A DNA stretch of 64,000 nucleotides from Paratinospora sagittata (GCA_035771175.1 CM069597.1:9211001-9275000), one strand, 5' to 3'; counted from the stretch's first letter, positions 1 to 14,850 are shown. Numbers and translations: made by a program. Notes: generated by a model from the letters alone, not told the origin.

Positions 1-2
1 TT

Positions 3-104
3 TTCTTGTTCTTCGAGGAAATGTGCCTTCAGAATACTTGGGTCGGTGTTCCATGGAAAGAACTTTCCGAATCACCGAGGAATGTAAGGGTAGAAAGATT
101 ATGA
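3..104 (+). CDS. Possible C-terminal tail of an upstream gene
   Basis: A frame is open from the window edge for 33 codons and stops with TGA at 102-104. It reads ..EEMCLQNTWVGVPWKELSES.., a composition that looks coding, and AT-rich sequence follows as expected for a 3' UTR. I do not recognise the protein. The stretch is short enough to be chance, so this is a weak call. Confidence 0.2.
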   Translation, partial: FLFFEEMCLQNTWVGVPWKELSESPRNVRVERL

Positions 105-1426
105 GGATCAGTGTCGGATAATGCGCCGGGCGGAACCTATTGGCCAATAGGGGAAGTAAAGACATGTGTTATTCTGATATATCCTTTTGGTAAAGAGTAT
201 GCATATTTGATTCTTATGAAAATAATGCATAATTCACATGTTTAGTTTAAACACATGTATAATATAATTTTTCTTAATGCATTTGGTTTATGAGCGAAAT
301 TTTCAATATCATACGTGTTTTATATAAATGCATATATAAATATATATTGTGAGAATTATTCATTGAGCTAGTTGACCTCATCATATTTTTTCCTACTTTT
401 TTTAAGTTCAGATCAGAAAGGAAAGGACAAGGCATAAAACTTGCGGTCTTCCTTTTCTTATCTTTTAGCCGTATGTTTTGATTCATATATTTTTGGAAAA
501 ACTTGGGAATAGTGTAATTATTTTATTTTATCTTTGATTTTGTATATAAATATCACAAATACTCATGTATATAAAATATAGATGATTGTGATGTAGTTGT
601 CTAGACTGTATATGATTGACTAGATCTATGTGTCTATGTTGATTTTGAGGATTTTGAATCCATGATTAATGTGATGATGATGATGTTGGAAAAAAAAAAT
701 TATATTTTGAGTTCAATTATCTTGATTATATACAAGTTTTGTATTTAAGTTTATTAGGTACTTTTCGCGTAGAGGCTTATCAGTGCTTCTAAGTTTTGGT
801 CGGATTGTGACATTATCTAGGGTACTGTGCCGGTCATGATGTCGTCCGAAAAGAGGTCATGACATGTAAAGTTTAAATCGGGACTCATGCTACCACTAAT
901 ATGTTGACCAACAATTTTAAGGGATTTTTGGCCGTGCTACACAAGGATTAATAAAAAAACAAGTTATCCCTGATATCGGTCGAGATAAAAAAAAAAAGAA
1001 AAAAAAAAAATCCTTCTTGAGTTCAAATTCCATGACATTGACAACCTCCTGCCATACCATAGTACCACCAATGCTTCCCGCCTTTTATTTTTCCCTACTT
1101 TCCTTCTATTTTTTATTTGTTCCGATGGAAACGGAAGTACTTCTTTAGTAGAACAAAACCTTAGAAAATTCCGCTTCAAATTCCTGCAGAATAATACGCT
1201 AATGATTCAACTATATTCCAGGTTTTCCAACGGTTTCTCGCCCAACTCCGCTGAATTATCGCTCCTTCTCCCGTTTACAAGAATCTTTTTTTATCAACGT
1301 CTTCGCATAGATTTCGGTTTAATTTCTAGGGTTTTTTCTTGAACATTATCTGCTTTAGCTATCTTTCCGAAGAATCTTTTCGTGAAGAAATCAGCAGGGT
1401 TTGTTAGAATCTGCGGGGTTTTGACA
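105..1426. other. Intergenic region and COQ10 upstream region / 5' leader
   Basis: AT-rich sequence without a recognisable gene. Poly-A/T runs occur at about 690 and 987-1010. A pyrimidine-rich stretch (about 1255-1345), typical of a plant 5' leader, precedes the COQ10 start. No TATA box could be assigned with confidence. Confidence 0.4.
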
Positions 1427-1743
1427 ATGCCACCGCTGTTCTTGGCGTCTAAGACAATGCAAAGGTTGGTATCGGGAAGGAATAATGGGGTGGGATTGTT
1501 GATGAGGTGTTCTTCTAAGAGTAGTGCAGAAGTTGGTAGAAATTTTCAAGTTCGTTGGTTGAGTACAATTGCAGGTGTTGTTGAGCCTCGTCGTGTTAGT
1601 AATTTGGTTGATGGTGAAAAGGATTTGAAGTTTGGGTTGAATAAATTTCATGGTATTGTGCAACAACGGAATTTTATTGGTTTTGGAAATGGGGGTATGG
1701 ATGGTGTTTTTTACAAGAATTTTGAGGAGAGGCGTGTTATTGG
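1427..1743 (+). CDS. COQ10: COQ10 exon 1 (coding part)
   Basis: Encodes the presequence-like N-terminus and the start of the START domain (..NFEERRVIG). The donor GTATGT begins at 1744. The last codon is split: GG here and G in exon 2. Confidence 0.9.
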
Positions 1744-4700
1744 GTATGTTTACATGAACTTTGCTTTGATACTAATAGATTTATAGGAGACAATTGGTAT
1801 TCAATTTTGGAAAGAGGGCATTGGTTATATCAGCTTTTTCTTTGTAATGTTAGGCCTTCTTGTTTTGCATAATTATGAAGATCTTCTCTTGGTTCTAGTT
1901 CTGCTTTTGACACTAGAATATTACCATCTTATTTCTTTTACGATGCACAGTAGAATAATATAGTTTGATTGGTTCATATACTACTTGCTAGTGCAAAGAT
2001 TTATTACCATTTTATTTCTTATCAAATAAAAATAATAGGGAAATGCTAATCTAACTACAATTTTTGCAACTGCATGTGCAACCACACATGCATATCCATT
2101 GGATATTTATGTTTTACACATCTCGAGGCGTGTAATAAATGATCCAATGGGTATACATGTGTAGTTGCACATGCAGTTGCAAAAATTTGCAGTTAGATCA
2201 ACATTTCCCAAAATAATAATACTAATAGTTGGAAACTAAGAGGCCTAGATACCATTGAAAAATGGGTGCTTGGTTATGTTTTCTATGGTTCATCCGTGCT
2301 TTATGCAATATATGACCCTTGTTTTAAGTATGACTAACACTTTGTTCTTGAACATGCTACAAATCTTTGCCGCATCAAACGAATCAGTTATGCAGCCCAA
2401 ATTTCAAAACATATAGTTTTGTACCTTTCCCCTGCTTTCTAGAAGCCTCATCAGCGAGTTTTAGAAATTCTACCTTGTATATGCTTTGCAAAATATAGAT
2501 TGGAGTATCTTTGCTACTTTTTCATTTTTCATGGAGAAATTGTGCAACTGCTTACTGTGCATATTTCTTGGTAATTTGCGGGAGACCTAGAATTGCTTGT
2601 TATTTTTCTTTTAGGGGGTGTTTTTGTCATTCAACAAGCAAAAAAGAAGTTGAATGCTTTTGCATCTAGACAGTGGTTTACATAATTTTATAATCCATGG
2701 GCTCCTTGTTCTTATTGTCTAGAGAAGATAATGAAAAGTTTGATACATAGGTACTCTCCAGAGCAGCTATTTGCTGTAGTTGCAGCTGTTGACTTGTATC
2801 AAGACTTTCTTCCCTGGTGTCAGCGATCGAAGATCGTTCGACACAATGCTAATGGATCTTTTGATGCTGAGATGGAGATAGGTTTTAAAGTTTTTGTTGA
2901 ACGTTATGTCTCTCATGTTCAAGTTAACAAACCAAAGTCAATAAAGGTAGGTATTTGGATCCTGATAAACTATTAGTCTTGGATCTTGATAAACTATTTG
3001 TCTGCTGATTTCTATTATTAACTTTGCTGGGCTGGCTTTGACTTTCATTTTAAAACCAATTTAAGGGAGGCTATGCATTAGAACACCACAACCATCTTGG
3101 GTCTATTCCTTGTGCCATCACTTGAATATGGTGCCATTGTTGTAAATCTTGTTCCAACAACCTTCTTAAGTCATCGAACTTAATAGCCAATCCATCAACT
3201 TCCTCCTCCCTCCCCTTTTCCACTACTACACTGTAGATGATAAATTATATTAATTCTCTTGTTAGTCTTATTCTGCTAAAAAAAAATTGTCAATAGTCTT
3301 ATGTTTCAAGTTGCTAGACAGAATAATGAACTGTTTGTGAAAAGAATTATAATTGCATAAGTAATGATGAATAGGATCTGATAAAATTGACGAATTTAGT
3401 TCATCAATGAATCTCTGGTGGCTTATTGTTTTTTCAATGAAAGAAAATGTGCTTTTACCTCTCGAGCCCCACGACCATGCGAATTGGTGATTGACCTAAT
3501 AAAATGGAACCTAACTTCAATCTATGGCTGTTTCACATGGTAATTCTAATTAGTGCAAAGTCAAATTTTATGTAGTATATTGTTTCGAGATTGAAAATGC
3601 TTAAGATATCTTGTGGGAATCATGATGCTTATCGGAAGGTAACTCAATTATGTTGGACACCCAAAGGGGGTGTGTGAATTGGGTGTTAAGGCTAATTATA
3701 ACAATTATTAACTTGTCCTTTTTGCTCCTTAATTTGGTTGAGACATTTTATCAAATGATATATAATAGTAAAATGCAGAAAATAAATGTAAGGAGACAAA
3801 CATTTTTACGTGGTTCGAAAATTTATTTCCTACCTCCACGCTTAGAGAAACCTTCTCTAGGATTTTACTATCTCGGATTCACTTCACAGGTGTGAATCAA
3901 ACCGTTACAAATCCTTTTTTACAGGTACAAGGCAAACCTATTCTTTTACGGGTTAAGGATGAATCTACAATATTTTTTTCTGGGATAAGGATGAACCTAA
4001 CTTCAATTCCAACCTTGGAATCTCAAGTGAACCAATCACTTGCTTGATTTGTTCAAACTTGAAACAAATCAAGGAGAGTAATAAGGAAGTGATGGTCTTG
4101 TTCTAAACACTTAGAGCAAGTACAATGAAGCTCAAAGATACATGCAAACCTAGATACAATGAAGATTGAGAGAGGTTGTTCCTTACGAAACAAACCTTAA
4201 AATACTTATAGAGAAAAATAGTTTCTTCCTAGATGTCTCAGCCACAGGTTTGAAAATAATGCAAAGCTGAAAATAGTACGAAAGAAAATCACCTCGATTC
4301 GATCAAGACGAAGTTATGTAATTCAAAACATGATCGTAATCAACTTTCTCAATAGAGGAGTTCAAAAACTCAGTAGAAATCAATGTAAATCACAAGTTCT
4401 CCAAGCTTGGCGGTTGTTCTTGTTCTAGCACAGTTGCAGTAAATGTTTTGGAGAATGATTATTATGGAAGTTGTCTAAGTAAGGTTTTATAATAAGATAT
4501 TATATACTAATCACAATTAAAAACCCTAAATCAATTGTGGACGACCAAGATTAAGTGATTTAAACGTGTATTGATCAAAATCAAAGGCCTTAATCAAATG
4601 CTCGGAATCAAAAGATTGAAAATTGCAAATATGGAAAAAACCAAAACCCAGATGGAGTGCGTTCCATAAAAAATTCCAAATATTTTCCTCAATGTGAGGA

Positions 4701-7700
4701 ACTTGTTCCTCTCTCCTGGAACTCGTTCCTCAAGACCCAAAATGAAAATGCACTCATCTAAAGCTCATGGAACGCATTCCTTACTGTTGGAACGCGTTCC
4801 TCAAGGCCCGAGAGCTTTGGACAATTTTTCCCTTGCATGGAACACGTTCCATAAAGCTAGAGTGAGTTCCTCAATGCCTTAGACAAAAATATAGTGTTTT
4901 CTTTGCTGGAGTGCGTTCCTTAAGGAAGGAATGCATTCCTCGGGTACTTGAGAAACATGTACACGTCAAGAATACAATTCTTGAACATGTATGAGTTCCT
5001 TACACGATAAAACATTACAGACAATCAAGGAACATGATTCAAATCGAAAAACAAATTTAGAAAATGAGTTTTTCACAAAAACATGTCAAGGAGTGAGTTC
5101 CTTCGGGAAGGAGTGCATTCCTTGAAATTTACACTTGTGATAAAATTCTTTCTTGAAGACTTGCAATACGTTCATTTCAAAGCATTTGTAATGAAGAACA
5201 TTTAAGATCATGATCGAGCGATAAAATCAGCCGAAAAGCATTCGAATGAGAAAACGAAAAACCGAATATGGAAAGTTTCGAAAAAAAAATCGATCAAAAA
5301 CTATGTGGCTGATCAACCTAAGAAGAAACCTACAACCTAAGAGAGTCTAAGCCATTTCAATATAGAAATTTAATTACAATCCATTGCTTTGATCTCTAGT
5401 TGACTTCTTCTTGACTTGTGTTGACTTGTCACATTGCCTTGACTTCATGTAAACCGAATGAATCCTCTTGACTTTAACTTGATCATTGTGATCCTGAACG
5501 AGCTTGAGTCTTGCATTGGCCTTAAACTTGATCTTTGGTGCTGAAATATACTCAATTCAACCATTAACGCCATGGTTATATTGTTTGTTAGCATCAAAAC
5601 ACTTAGGAGAATTTTAAGTAGAAAACTACTTAGGTCAACAAGTTATTCTATGCTTTTCCTTGTCATGCCAAATTTATTTTTAAAATATATTCTTATGGGG
5701 TGATATTTAGACTTTATATACTTGTTTTAGTCTTAAATTTCTCACATATTATCAATTTATTGGAGACAAGGTAACCTTGTTTACAACATTCTTAATCTAA
5801 CTGGTGCTTTTTATGTTGTTGAGTCTATAACTTTCTCAATATCCTCTAATTTTTGAGGCTCAAGCCACCAATTCAAATTGGCCCTGATTGAATGCGCTAG
5901 TTTTAAAGAGGGCCTCGTACCACATAGCTCCAAACAACCATAGCTCCAAACAACCATAGCCAAGTTCTTAATCTTATTCCTCGTCACAATCTTCCTTGCC
6001 TTAATGATGTTTGGGGGCAACTGTTTGATCAGTCCGTTTAAACTTTGGATTTGGTGCTCTAGTTGAGGGTTCTTATATGCATGCTTCTGCTTAATGTCAA
6101 ATTCTCGAGTTCAAACACATGGTCCTCTAGGGTTCGGATTCTTTTAGGAACTTCATCAAAGTTCCGAGATGCTTCTTCAAATGCTCCAAGGGCTGCTACC
6201 ATGCTTATTATCTTATTCTCTGTTTTTTCCTTCTCATACCATATTTCTTTTAAAACAATATTTTAATTCGGTAATATTTGGACTATCATATACTTGCTTT
6301 AGTCTTATTTCTTGTTATCTTTGTTAGTTAATAATTCACGTTATCAATTTTTTTTGTTTTGTTTCAGACAACTGTGTCAGATTCTAGTCTTTTTGATCAT
6401 TTGATAAACATATGGGAATTCAGTCCCGGACCTGTTGCTGGGACTTGTGATCTCTATTTTTTGGTTGACTTTAAATTTCGATCACCACTATATGCACAGG
6501 TATGTTTCCTTTTTTTTTATGTTTTTTTTGTGTGTGTGTGTTTCTGTTTCTTGAACTTCAATGTTATGATCATGTCAATGCTTCTAACTTTCTTTCATTT
6601 TTTTTTGTTACTTTTATAATGGTTTGTGAATGTTGATCATTGTTGAGAAGTTGAGTCATAGCATAAAACACCTGAGGGTATTTTCAATTGGGTCTATGTA
6701 AATTGCTGAACTGTAAGATTCTAATAATGTGTTTAAATTTTGAATGTTTTAATGTAAATTTTGGTGTTTCATGCTTTTCTACTAAAAAAAAAATAATGCG
6801 CTTAAATATTTGAAAACGTACCCAAAAATGAGTGTGAGAAATTGAGATATGCACAAATTAATCAAATTATTATTAATGAAATTCTTTGATGCAATCAACT
6901 TATTTTTCCTCGAGGATATGCTTTCTCTCTGTTAATAAAGCTGAAACGACAATTCCATGTTTTGTCATTTATCATTTATGCTTGAATATGTTTTAACTTT
7001 AGATAATTACACAAATAAACAACAGAAACTTAAAAACTGAATCACAAATGACAAATTAATGGATAATTATTTCCAACTCCTAGTATGGTAATGAATAAAT
7101 TTGTCAATTTGAAAGACATTATTGTGTCAAGACTTGTGTTACATGCGATTTCATTGATTTATTAAAAAAAATGATATTCTCATTTGGAAATTATAGTTTT
7201 ATTAACATTACAGTTTTAAGAAAATATATAAATGTCAATTAAAGGGAGAAGATGGGAAAAAATGTCTCTATTACTTGGAAGAATGAGGGTGAAGACAGAT
7301 AAAATGATATAAGTGTGAATGGTAAAATGAAGAAATGTGATTAACATATGAGCAAGATAGTAGGAGATTGATGTAGCACAAAGGATTAGAAGGAAAATCC
7401 TAATCAAACAAATTTACTACCAAATAAAAAAATTAGAACCCTAATCCTTTTCAGAAAAAAAAAAAAAACACTATTAGAATCTTATAAAAAGTAAACAAGT
7501 AGAAGACTAGAATATATCAAATAAAAAATTCTAATACTAACTTAATCGGGAAAGAAGAATTAAGTAATTGAAAATCATACCAAAATAGAAATAAGAAATA
7601 AGTTAACTAAATTAACGACACAACTAGTTATACAACAATTCATTAAAAATTCAAGCAACGTTACAAACCCCTAAAGAAAATAAACAACTAGTTATACAAT

Positions 7701-10700
7701 CCATAACAAATACTAAGAAGAAATAAGTAATTGAAAATCATACCAAAAATATAAACAAGAAATACGTTTACTAAATTAACAACAAAACTTGTTATACAAT
7801 TCATTAAAAACTAAAGCAACATTAGAAACTCCTAAAGAAAATAAATAACTAGTTATATAATCCATAAAAAGTACCAAGCAACATTAGCAACTTCAAAAAA
7901 AAAAAAAAAACCATATGAAGGTCTTTATTCTTTTCCCTATACCTCTCCATTAATCTCCGTAATAAATAAATAGCTTTTCATGGTCCATTTTTCAGGCATA
8001 AATCAAATTGATTATTCAACACGAAAGTTTTAGCACTAGCTCAATTTCTATTGTTCTCTCCCTCAATTTCATTGTATGTCTTTTCAATTTATCCCTTAAT
8101 AATTTGCACGATTTTGAATATCACCTTTATTTTTCTATATAGGTATTAATATACTTTTCTTCTAGTCATTGGACATTCTTTTAGTTGCTACAATCTTATT
8201 AAACAATTTGATTATTCACAAGACTCCAATTTCCCCTAGGCCCTTATAGACCTCAAAAGGAATAGCATATGGTCCTAAAGCGTTTGCATTTTTCATTTTT
8301 TTAAAGCATTTTTTACCTCAAGAATGCTAATTCTACAAAAGAATTTATTTTCGATTTTTACCTCTAAGTATCATGTCCTACTATACTTAATTTTTCTAAA
8401 TTTTCATATAATAATTTTTCAAAATAAGTATTACATTTTTCTCTTTTCTCTTATTCTCTTACTTAAGACTTTTTGATCTTCACCTTTAATATATATGATG
8501 TAATTAAGATTTTTTGTTTTTCTTTCCTTTAATTTTGCTAAATTATAGTCTTTTCACCTTCTTTCGCTTCTAATCTATTACATAAATCATCATAAACTTT
8601 AAGTTTAACATTACTTACCACTCTTTTTAGCTTCTTTCTTTGCATCCCTATAAGTTTTAAGATTTTCCTTATCCCTAGCTTGTTGCCAAGTTTTATAGTT
8701 TGTCCTTTTAAGTTGATGGCAACTTGAACTTTCTTATTCCACCATCAAGTTTCTTTTTCTAATAGTCATACACCTTCTGATTCTCCTAGAGCATCTTTTG
8801 CTACGTTTTTTATCCATTTAATTACTTTATCACACATTAGGATAAGGCCATCCTCTATTTTTGTAGTCATTTCTCTTATATGCTTCCCTTCAAATAATTT
8901 AGTTTTTCTCTTTTCAAATTCCACTATTTAAATCTTGAGTTAATAATTTTACTTTTTGACCTAGATTTCATTTTTGTCTGTAGGTCTACTACCATTATCT
9001 TATGTTGTGAAGTTAAACCAGTGTTTTCAAGGCGTCGCCTAGGTTTTTTAGGGAGAAAACGCCTATGTGCAGTGCTACGCAGACGGTGGGGGTTTGTGCA
9101 AATATTTAAAAAGTTTAAGGGGGTCTCTCTAATTTTTAAAAAAAGCTTTAAAAATAGAAACCACCTTCCACAGTCCCTCGAACCTTTCTCATCTAAGCCC
9201 ATTTTTTCCATTTGTTCTGACTAAGAAACGCTGTCAAAATCTCTGGCGATCGTTGGTGATCATTCGACGATAGATATTTGCTACCCAACAATTTGTGGAT
9301 ATGATTTTAATTAATATGAAGAGTTTTTGATCATTTTATGAAAACTTAACATTCATTATAGAATATAGTTAGATATATATAATTCTGTATATGAACTGTC
9401 CAGGGACCTATAAATAATTAATTAATTATCTAGGCTTCGTGTAGCCTACGCCTTGTCTAGACAAGGAAAATTGCCTAGACATTGTCTTGGCTCCTTGAAA
9501 ACACTAAGTTAAACATTCCCCTGAAATAACTTTCTAGTCTTTATATGCTACTTTATCAACCTTTCAAGTTAAGAAAAAATCTATTTGGCTTTTATTAGAT
9601 CTAATTTTAAATGTTATTAAATGTTTTATACATACATACATACTTGCAACAATTTTGAATGTTCCCAAAGAATTGCAACATATGATTACCCTGATCAAGG
9701 TGCATAGCAAGCAACAGAAATCTCTTAGGCTGATTGCTAATTTCATATTTTTTATGTGTGATTTACCATATACTGGTCATTAGTATGGTGCATGGTTGGT
9801 TCATGTTAGTTTTTTTGACCATTCTGCAGCAATCCTTTATTTTTATTGATAATTTTTAAATAAAAATTATTAATCTGACCTCAAGGTTATGGTCCATTCA
9901 CAAAGTTTTCAATTGGACAAATGAATTTTCAGCTATTCATCAACCAATATTGTTAAGGCATTGCCTAAGAATCTTCACCTCATTGCCTAGGTGCTTCTTA
10001 TGGAAGGCAATATGCACTTCTCTTGAATTTAAAACTTAAGTGATTTGAGATGGTTTCTAAAAACATTATGAGGGGTGTAGAAAGGAGCTCAATCGTTTTC
10101 TTTTCTTTCTTACATATACATAGAGCAGAACCTTAAAAGATTGTTTATCACAAACATCCAGATTTCCTTTTTCAAAAGAAAACAAATGGAAATCTATATT
10201 TGGCCTAGCCTATAATAAGACATCTTTTAAGTTTCTGTCATTGGAAAAGTTCTAGGATAGGCATTCAATGCCCCATCCCAAGGGAGATTCCTTTATTGAT
10301 ATGTGTGGTGGTTGCATGGTAGAAAACAGGCATGAAGACTTTTTATGAGAAATGATGATGAGGATGAACTTTTCAGTTTCACTTAAGAAGGCCTTATGTT
10401 TTACTTATTACATTTATTGAAGAAAGATTACTATGGAGGAAGTGGTAGAGCCACAACAATGATAATCATGTGAGAGCAACGATTAACAATCTTGAGTGCC
10501 TTGAAATGCCGAATTATGAAGGGGTTTAGAAAATGTTAATGAAAGAGAGATGTCATGACTAGGGTTTGGTGGAGAAGAAAAAAGTTTAGGAAAATGTAAG
10601 AGAGAAAATAAAAAAAAATGTCCTCGAGCTCCAAAATGGGTTTAAGACCATAGCTTATTTTCTATTTAAATGACAAGTAAAATTAAAATTAATGTATTTT

Positions 10701-13700
10701 CTTTTTCTTTTACTTCACCTATTGTATTTATCATTTATATGCATGCATTACTGAGTTTTGATATTTATACCAATTCATATAATGTTATTCTATTTTGATC
10801 CAATTACCAAGATATGGCCTAAATTAAAGAAATTACAAGGAGAGGCATTTTAAAGTACCATTGTTTGAGTTGAGCACGAGAATGGAAATCTATCTTATAG
10901 TCCTAGTCCACTTCTTTAATTCAAGCTAATGCCCTAAGTTAATAAATGTTTTTCACTTCTAGGAAAAATAGTGTTTTGAATGCATTACTCCGGCATCAAC
11001 CTAGGCAATTCTCCAGGCAAGCAGTAGGTTTATTTTTGTAATTTTTAAAATTTTAATTACTTTGCTATAATTCATGAAAGAATTTCAAAAAAATTATAAA
11101 TTCTATCTTAAACTTTTCTTCCATTTTGTGCTCTTTTACTCATGTACAAAATAAGGCTAAAAATATTACTTAAATTCAAAATCAACATATTTTCTTTAAA
11201 CAATTTCATTTTTTAACCTAGCAAATAGTGTGCCATCTTTTAAGATGCTATCATTATTCTTTAAGTTTTAATTTCATAAATACCCTTTCTAAGATTTTAA
11301 AAACTTCTCTTTGGAAATAAAGAAGTTGTTTTGGTTTCAAAACCATGAAGTAAACTCTAAAACTCCACACAGACATTGCATGGATGCCTTGACAACATTG
11401 AGGAAAAAGAATATGCATTTTGCATGGGTGGATTTTTTTTGACGAAAAGATTGATCTGATTAGTAGAATTTAACTTTGTAAAGGGAGTTGTTTAGCCGAT
11501 ATCGGTATTCTATTCCATATAGTTATGTTCGCTTATGTTGTTAGCAATTGAATTAGGTATTTGGTTTGTTAAGGGACAACCTGATCAACGCACACCCACA
11601 AAGTATGTTCTCTTATGTTGGTAGGAACTGAATTAGGTTTTCGGTTTGTCAAGGGACAACTTGATCAACACACACACACACACACGGGACAACCTGATCA
11701 ACCTGAGGAAAAAGAACGTGCATTTTGCATGGGTGGATTTTTTTTTGACTAAAAGATTGATCTAATTAGTAGAATTTAACTATGTAAAGGGAGTTGTTTA
11801 GCCAATATCGATATTCTATTCCATATAGTTATCTTCTCTTATGCTGGTAGCAACTGAAATAGGTATTTGGTTTGTTAAGGAACAACCTGATCAAGATTGT
11901 TGAGAATTTGGCCCATCATTGACCAAGGTATGGAAAATTGACATAATTTGCAGAGTTTTTGGATGTCCAGCTTGGTCAATTAAAGAGTGCAAGTACTTTT
12001 GTAAATGCAAAAAAATTGACATAATTTGATTTTTTTTTTCAATTAGAAAATGCATAAAATTCACTAGAATTCTGTAAAATTCTACCAAATTTGACAAAGA
12101 AACCACGAGGTTTTATTTTATCAATAAAAAGAAATAGTGTACCAATCAACCGTGCACCATTTTTTTATTTTATTTCAGTAACCAACATAACAAGATTTGA
12201 AAAAAAAAACAAAAGTAAAGAAATAATCTAATAGCAAGCTAGCAAATTATGCAATTTTGGAGTATGCCTATATATATATATAAACATAAATAAAGAAAGA
12301 AAGAAATTTAAATTAAAGTAAAAACCCATAAAACACTAAAAGAGTTACTAAAGCCATTATCTTTATTTTATTTTATTTTTTATTTTAACAACTCTTGTAA
12401 TAAGATAAAAAAGCAATACAATTTAGTAATAGGCTGACAATTTAAGCAAGATAAAGAGCTAAGCTATCAAATTGATAGTCCAAAATTGCAAATCAAAATG
12501 CCACAAAACTGAAAATCAAAACACCACAAAATAGAAATAGAAATAATAATATATTTTATTATTGTTATTTAGTATTATTTTCATTATTATTAAAAATAAT
12601 TTATTTTATTAGGAGATTAGTTGTTTATTTTAGTAGGATTCTAGTTGTTTTATTTTGTTAGGATTTTGGTTTCTAAATTGTAGTAGGATACAAATTAGGT
12701 ATTTTAGATTTCTGTAAATAATAGTTTTGTAATTGAAATAGACAGAATGACTAGAATAAAATTATTGATTATTGTTTTCTCTTTCTCCCTCTCCTCTTCT
12801 TCTTCTTCTTCTTCTTCTTCTTCCCTTTCTTCTACTTTCTTTTATTTCTTCCTTTTCGCTTCCCAATGCTGCATCAATTTGGTATCAGAGTCTTTTTCGA
12901 TCCTCCACTGCCCTCTTTCTTCGTCTTCTTCGGCACCCCTTTCTCTCAATGACGTCGCAATTCCTTTTTTTTTTTTTCGTTTCCTGAACCTTTTGTACAC
13001 CATGGCCACTAGTTCTATGTATGATGCTAATGAAACCCTTGAACTGATATTGAAGCCTTGAAAGTCCAATTTCAATCCATTCAAGCGTCCATTGAAAGAT
13101 GGAAAAAAGAATTGTGTTGCAATTTGAACTGACATCACTAAGGCTTTCTCTTAGTTGACAACAATCTCAGGGCTACAACCAACAGATGGTGCTGGTGCAA
13201 ATCCAACTCCAATTACTAAGATTAGTTAGTGTTCTAAACAAGGTTTTAAAATTCGTGAGGCGTAATCAAGGCAATTTTCCTTAGTGAGGAAAGGTGTAAG
13301 CCTCATATTTTTATAAAAAGAATACATAAAAGCTTTTATATTAATTTTTAAAAATCAATATCATTAATAAATAGATAAACATGAAATATAAATAAACTTG
13401 AGCTATTCTTTTGTATACTTATCACATAACATTGTTTTTAATAATGTTTATTATAATTGATGCTATTGATATGTTGATGAGGCACATATTATAAGCCAAG
13501 ATTTTTCAAATATTATGTTTTTATATATCAAAAAATAAAACTTGTAGAAAATTAACAAATAAAAGGCAACACTCTTACATATTACCACTTCCTAGTTTTC
13601 ACATTCTTTAGTAACTTTTTAGGTTCTTAAACATGTTCTTGTGTTGCACCTTGCAATTCACTCGATAATGTATATGCAGTTTTTGAAAATTTAGGCTTTG

Positions 13701-14850
13701 AGTTTCAACACATGGAGCTCTCCTAATATTTGATATTACAAATTTTAGAAAGAAAAGGAGCTAGCATATATGTACTAATATGACTCGAAGTATATTGGAA
13801 AGAAAAATGTAATAGGTAAAACGATTTAGAGTTTAGGCTTGCAATTTTAGAACTTGGATCACTCCTAAATAATTAAGATTAGAACTTTTAAAAAGAAAAA
13901 GTGTGTATTCTAATATTAGTTGAAGTATTTTGGAAAAGAATAGGAAAATGTAAATAGAAAAAAGAGAATTAGGTTGACCTTTATGGTTAAGCCTCACATA
14001 ACTTGAAGGTGTAAGTCTCAAGGCATAAGCCTCGTGTAATCGAGTAAGTCTCAAGAAGGTACCATTGAGGCTTAAGCCTTGAGGCGGTTTTCAATAGCCT
14101 CAAGGCGAGGCGAGCCTCAAAGCATAAGCCTCAATGGATTTTTAAAACTATGGTTGTAAATCTGATTGGGAACCTCAACCTCCTTGTATGAATCAAGAAC
14201 TAACTACCGTTGCTAACCAAAGTCTTGTTCTTGATTTTGAAGACATTGCAGTAGATGATAATACTCTATTAACTACTAGTGATCATGACAAGTTCATGTT
14301 TGAGGAGTTCTTGACCAAGAACATTGGTTTTATTCAAGATGTGGTTGTTGAACATGTTGGTGATGTATGGAAGCAACATTTTAATCTAGTGGAGATTTTG
14401 CAGAGAAAGCTAACCAAAGTCGCAATTTGAAATACACATGTAAATTTTTCATTACCTTAATTTCTTTTAAGGGAGTTCTTTCTCGTGTTCCACTGGCTTT
14501 CGTTTTAGGACGTTTTCAACAATATTTGGTTGCATGAAAGGATCATTCTCTTATTCTTTGGAAGTAGTTTAACTCGTCGGAGTTGAGTTCTTCAAGAAGG
14601 GGAGAATAATGCAGAATAAAAATAGAAACATTAATATATATTGTTATTGTTATAATTATTATTGTTATCACTATGATTAAAAAGAATTTATTTTATTAGG
14701 AGATTAGTTGTTTATTTTAGTAGGATTCTAGTTGTTTTATTTTAGTAGGATTTTAGTTTCTAAATTGTAGTAGGATATAGATTAGGTATTTTTGATTTCT
14801 ATAATAATAGACTAGTTTTGTAATTGAAATTGACAATGAATGGCATAAAA

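Noticed and set aside
1382..1426. Longer COQ10 N-terminus beginning at 1382 (MKKSAGFVRICGVLT..)
   Set aside because: The codon at 1382 is GTG; the first in-frame ATG is at 1427 and gives a sensible presequence.
9940..11030. Second hAT-like element bounded by GGCATTGCCTAAG and CCTAGGCAATTCTCCAGGC
   Set aside because: Similar motif style to 9019-9506, but ends and target duplication could not be matched, so not listed as a feature.
12747..13061. Serine-rich secreted-looking protein on the plus strand
   Set aside because: Frame runs across a (CTT)n microsatellite and the primer-binding site of an LTR retrotransposon.
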